This document shows positions 6,417-7,808 of a stretch of DNA of 7,808 nt, piece after piece (position 1 is the stretch's first letter; the number at the start of each line of letters is the position of its first letter). Under the pieces are notes generated by a model. It was given only the letters and a program-made list of their open reading frames with translations, did no database searches and had not been told where the DNA came from. The stretch is from positions 1 to 7,808 of the forward strand of contig JAAZAH010000347.1 in assembly GCA_012514415.1 (NCBI GenBank), in the 5' to 3' direction. Source of the stretch: Sandaracinaceae bacterium. GTDB lineage: Bacteria; Myxococcota_A; Polyangia; Polyangiales; Houyiibacteriaceae. The position numbers and the translations under genes were made by a program.

Positions 6417-6446
6417 TTGCAGAGCGATGACGAAAACGTATATAGT
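6417..6446 (+). promoter_or_regulatory. Sigma70-like promoter of the small HTH gene
   Basis: A -35-like TTGCAG (6417-6422) is followed, after 18 bases, by TATAGT (6441-6446), or after 16 bases by TATATA (6439-6444). Transcription would begin near 6453, giving a short leader of about 25 bases before ATG 6478. The AT-rich -10 stands out in high-GC sequence. It also argues that the preceding frame (ATG 6427 to 6477) is promoter rather than coding. Confidence 0.55.
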
Positions 6447-6477
6447 CGAATTGGAACACGTTCTACTGGATCTGCGA

Positions 6478-6660
6478 ATGTCTAAGACCTACGCCCTCTC
6501 CGATCTCGCCGAGGCCCTCCGCTTCAACCCCTCGTATGTCCGGATGGTCATCCGCAAATTCGATCGATCCTTCAAGGAAGGTGACTCGATCAGCGAAGAG
6601 CTCGCGAAGCAGGTGGCTCAGACGCTCAATCGCGAGTGGCCCCCGGCCGCCGAAGGCTGA
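6478..6660 (+). CDS. Small XRE-like helix-turn-helix protein (60 aa)
   Basis: This is a predicted DNA-binding protein of 60 residues. ALSDLAEALRFNPSYVRMVIRK (residues 6-27) has the 'lsdLAealg.spsyvs.v' spacing of Cro/CI-type helix-turn-helix domains. A further helix at about 39-51 (SEELAKQVAQTL) matches the 'el..kiA.aL' end of that domain, so essentially the whole protein is the DNA-binding unit. ATG 6478 is preferred over ATG 6427 because codon use becomes G/C-ending exactly there. The codons between include rare ones such as ATA, TTG, GTT and CTA and coincide with a promoter. A GGA at 6468-6470 serves as a weak ribosome site 7 bases upstream. Its stop lies 30 bases from that of the convergent dehydrogenase gene. 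Targets are unknown; the nearby repeats are candidates. Confidence 0.72.
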   Translation: MSKTYALSDLAEALRFNPSYVRMVIRKFDRSFKEGDSISEELAKQVAQTLNREWPPAAEG

Positions 6661-6690
6661 GGCTTCGCGAGCATCGATCGAGGCGTCGAT

Positions 6691-7704
6691 TCATTTCTCC
6701 GATCGCGCGGACTCGATCGCCGCGCAGGTTCGCTCGATGCCTTCATCAAGCGAGACGCGCGGCGTGTACCCGAGCTCCTCTTTCGCGCGCTCGATCGAGA
6801 AATAGTGGTGGGTGCACATGTATTTGATCGCGAAGCGCGTGAAGCCATCGTCGGCTGAGGCCTCGCGCCCGCGGAGCACTTCGAACCATTCCTTGAGCGC
6901 AGCGAGTCCGTAAGCGACCGGAAACGGGATCCGAAAGAGGATCTGTGGATAGCCGAGGCGTTCGAGCACGCGTGAGACGAACTCCCAGAAGGCCATGGGC
7001 TCACCATTGGTGATGAAATAGGCCTTCCCGGCAGCGATCGCCTCGCCCTTGAGCTTCTCATCCGCGAGGAGGAGCGCGTCGATGAGGTTGTCGATATAGG
7101 TATAGTCGGAGAGCGAGCTTCCGTCGCCGATGGCGAAGCGGAGGATGCCCGAATCCGCCTTCGCGAGGATCGAGGGGAGGAATCGCGAATCGCCGGGACC
7201 GAAGATCAAGTGGGGGCGAATTGCAATAGTCAAGCAAGCTTGACTATTTCGCTCAAGGACCAGCCGCTCCGCCTCGATCTTGCTGTCTGCATACGGCGCC
7301 TGGGAGAGCGAGGAATAGGGGAGCGACTCATCGCCGGATTCGATGTCGCGGCCTTCGTAGACGACGCTCGCCGAGCTCACGTAGACGAACCGCGGAACGC
7401 CGAGCTTCTCGGCGGCGTCGAGCAGATGCCGCGTCCCTCCGAGGTTGATGGCGAAGATCTCATCGCGAAGGCTCTGCTTGGTATGGACGGCGGAGGCCGT
7501 ATGGAAGATCACCTCCGCCCCCTCGATCGCGCTTAGGACCGCCTCGGGCTCGCGGATATCCACTCGGCGATAATCGACACCCTCGACGCGCGACTTCTCC
7601 CCGATATCGAGGACCCGCACCGAATCACCCCGGCGAAGGAGGGCTTCGGCGAGCTTCGCGCCGACAAAACCGTTTCCGCCGGTAACCACGCTGATCGTTC
7701 CCAT
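6691..7704 (-). CDS. NAD(P)-dependent 3-beta-HSD / OleD-like extended SDR
   Basis: This is a 337-residue Rossmann-fold oxidoreductase. The nucleotide-binding motif is TGGNGFVG (8-15), with an acidic D33 at the end of beta-2 (VRVLDIGE) favouring NAD(H). The catalytic triad is S110 or S111 (VYVSSASVVY) with Y138 and K142 (PYADSKIEAE). RPHLIFGPGD (163-172), TYIDNLIDA and GKAYFITNGEP (226-236) are blocks shared by OleD (2-alkyl-3-oxoalkanoate reductase) and sterol 3-beta-dehydrogenase/4-alpha-carboxylate decarboxylase relatives, as is the C-terminal HHYFSIERAKEELGY. The exact substrate, beta-hydroxy-ketone or sterol type, cannot be settled without neighbours. ATG 7704 has a good ribosome site (AGGAA, 7713-7709). 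The gene contains an AT-rich palindromic patch (7225-7248) that stays in frame. Confidence 0.92.
   Translation of the reverse strand: MGTISVVTGGNGFVGAKLAEALLRRGDSVRVLDIGEKSRVEGVDYRRVDIREPEAVLSAIEGAEVIFHTASAVHTKQSLRDEIFAINLGGTRHLLDAAEKLGVPRFVYVSSASVVYEGRDIESGDESLPYSSLSQAPYADSKIEAERLVLERNSQACLTIAIRPHLIFGPGDSRFLPSILAKADSGILRFAIGDGSSLSDYTYIDNLIDALLLADEKLKGEAIAAGKAYFITNGEPMAFWEFVSRVLERLGYPQILFRIPFPVAYGLAALKEWFEVLRGREASADDGFTRFAIKYMCTHHYFSIERAKEELGYTPRVSLDEGIERTCAAIESARSEK
7225..7248. repeat. 24-bp inverted repeat inside the dehydrogenase gene
   Basis: AATAGTCAAGC-AA-GCTTGACTATT has two perfect 11-bp arms with a 2-base spacer. It encodes residues about 153-160 (NSQACLTI) of the dehydrogenase. Codons here (AAT AGT CAA GCT TGC TTG ACT ATT, then GCA ATT) end mostly in A or T, unlike the rest of the gene. 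Flanking GCGA (7216-7219) and TCGC (7249-7252) could extend the pairing across a bulge. It has the size and shape of an operator or cruciform-forming site. Confidence 0.88.
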
Positions 7705-7808
7705 TTTATTCCTCAGTCCAAATTTCGCTTAGGAGCAGGCATTGGATCGACTACTCTCGGGCAAGTTCTTCGGAGCTCCGCGCTCAGTGCGCTCTCGCGT
7801 CTTGAATC
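7705..7808. other. Right-edge region upstream of the dehydrogenase gene
   Basis: These 104 bases hold the dehydrogenase ribosome site. A minus-strand frame is open from the edge to a TGA at 7713-7715, 8 bases before the dehydrogenase ATG. That spacing would suit the tail of an upstream operon gene, but only about half its codons end in G or C and the ~31 residues match nothing recognised. No clear promoter is seen, so this could be either a gene tail or leader DNA. Confidence 0.4.

Larger units (their letters stand above)
6138..6477. other. Intergenic region upstream of the divergent lipoprotein and HTH genes
   Basis: No gene is supported in these 340 bases. They contain the lipoprotein ribosome site (6142-6148), a perfect 8-bp hairpin (6218-6237), an 11-bp direct repeat (6260-6286) and the HTH-gene promoter (6417-6446). 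An open frame on the minus strand (6228-6413) and an upstream extension of the HTH frame from 6340 both have poor codon use and are not called. No clear promoter for the lipoprotein could be picked out. Confidence 0.6.

Noticed and set aside
6443..6451. Shared TAGTCGAAT in the HTH promoter and, on the other strand, in the efflux promoter region (1579-1587), with TAGTCGA also upstream of the dehydrogenase
   Set aside because: Many 9-base matches are expected by chance in a window this size, and the positions relative to the promoters differ.
6427..6477. Longer 77-residue form of the HTH protein from ATG 6427
   Set aside because: The extra codons include several that are rare here and overlap a good -10 element. 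Codon use becomes typical only from 6478.
7713..7808. Partial gene tail on the minus strand at the right edge
   Set aside because: Its position before the dehydrogenase is attractive, but codon bias is weak and the peptide is unrecognised. It is kept only as a remark in the edge entry.

Overview
The window is high-GC bacterial DNA, with most codons ending in G or C, in a compact layout. One partial and six complete protein genes are supported. The taxon cannot be fixed from sequence alone. A ZU5-like surface lipoprotein, a 3-beta-HSD/OleD-type dehydrogenase and a NarL-type two-component pair together suggest a Deltaproteobacteria-like lineage (Myxococcota or Bradymonadota), but this is a weak inference.

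Region 1-1566 (minus strand) is the start of an RND efflux operon. It holds a membrane-anchored periplasmic adaptor, then the N-terminus of an inner-membrane RND permease that runs off the left edge, joined by a 4-base ATGA overlap. A perfect 14-bp palindrome of TetR-operator type lies upstream. Region 1567-1803 is a divergent intergenic stretch with two copies of a 25-bp direct repeat and small palindromes. Region 1804-2907 (plus) is a single gene for a fold-type-II PLP enzyme of the D-cysteine desulfhydrase/ACC deaminase family.

Region 2926-4885 (minus) is a two-component operon: a multi-TM HisKA_3 histidine kinase followed by a NarL/LuxR-type response regulator, again with an ATGA overlap. 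The kinase frame stays open and looks coding well upstream of its first in-frame start. An ATG at 4885 would join it if one base were added to a C4 run, so the annotated 5' end is probably affected by a frameshift (real or sequencing). Region 5022-6137 (minus) encodes a secreted lipoprotein with a ZU5-like domain and six further cysteines.

Region 6138-6477 is a 340-base intergenic stretch with an 8-bp perfect hairpin, an 11-bp direct repeat and a recognisable promoter for a 60-residue XRE-like helix-turn-helix protein (6478-6660, plus). Facing it, 6691-7704 (minus) encodes an NAD(P)-dependent extended SDR of the 3-beta-HSD/OleD type. Inside that gene lies a 24-bp near-perfect palindrome in an AT-rich patch with codon use unlike the rest of the gene.

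No rRNA, tRNA, CRISPR array or intact mobile element was seen. The most unusual signals are the intragenic palindrome (7225-7248), the tandem 25-bp repeats (1622-1676), the kinase 5' frameshift, and the altered C-terminal cofactor motif in the PLP enzyme. No clearly new multi-gene system is evident.
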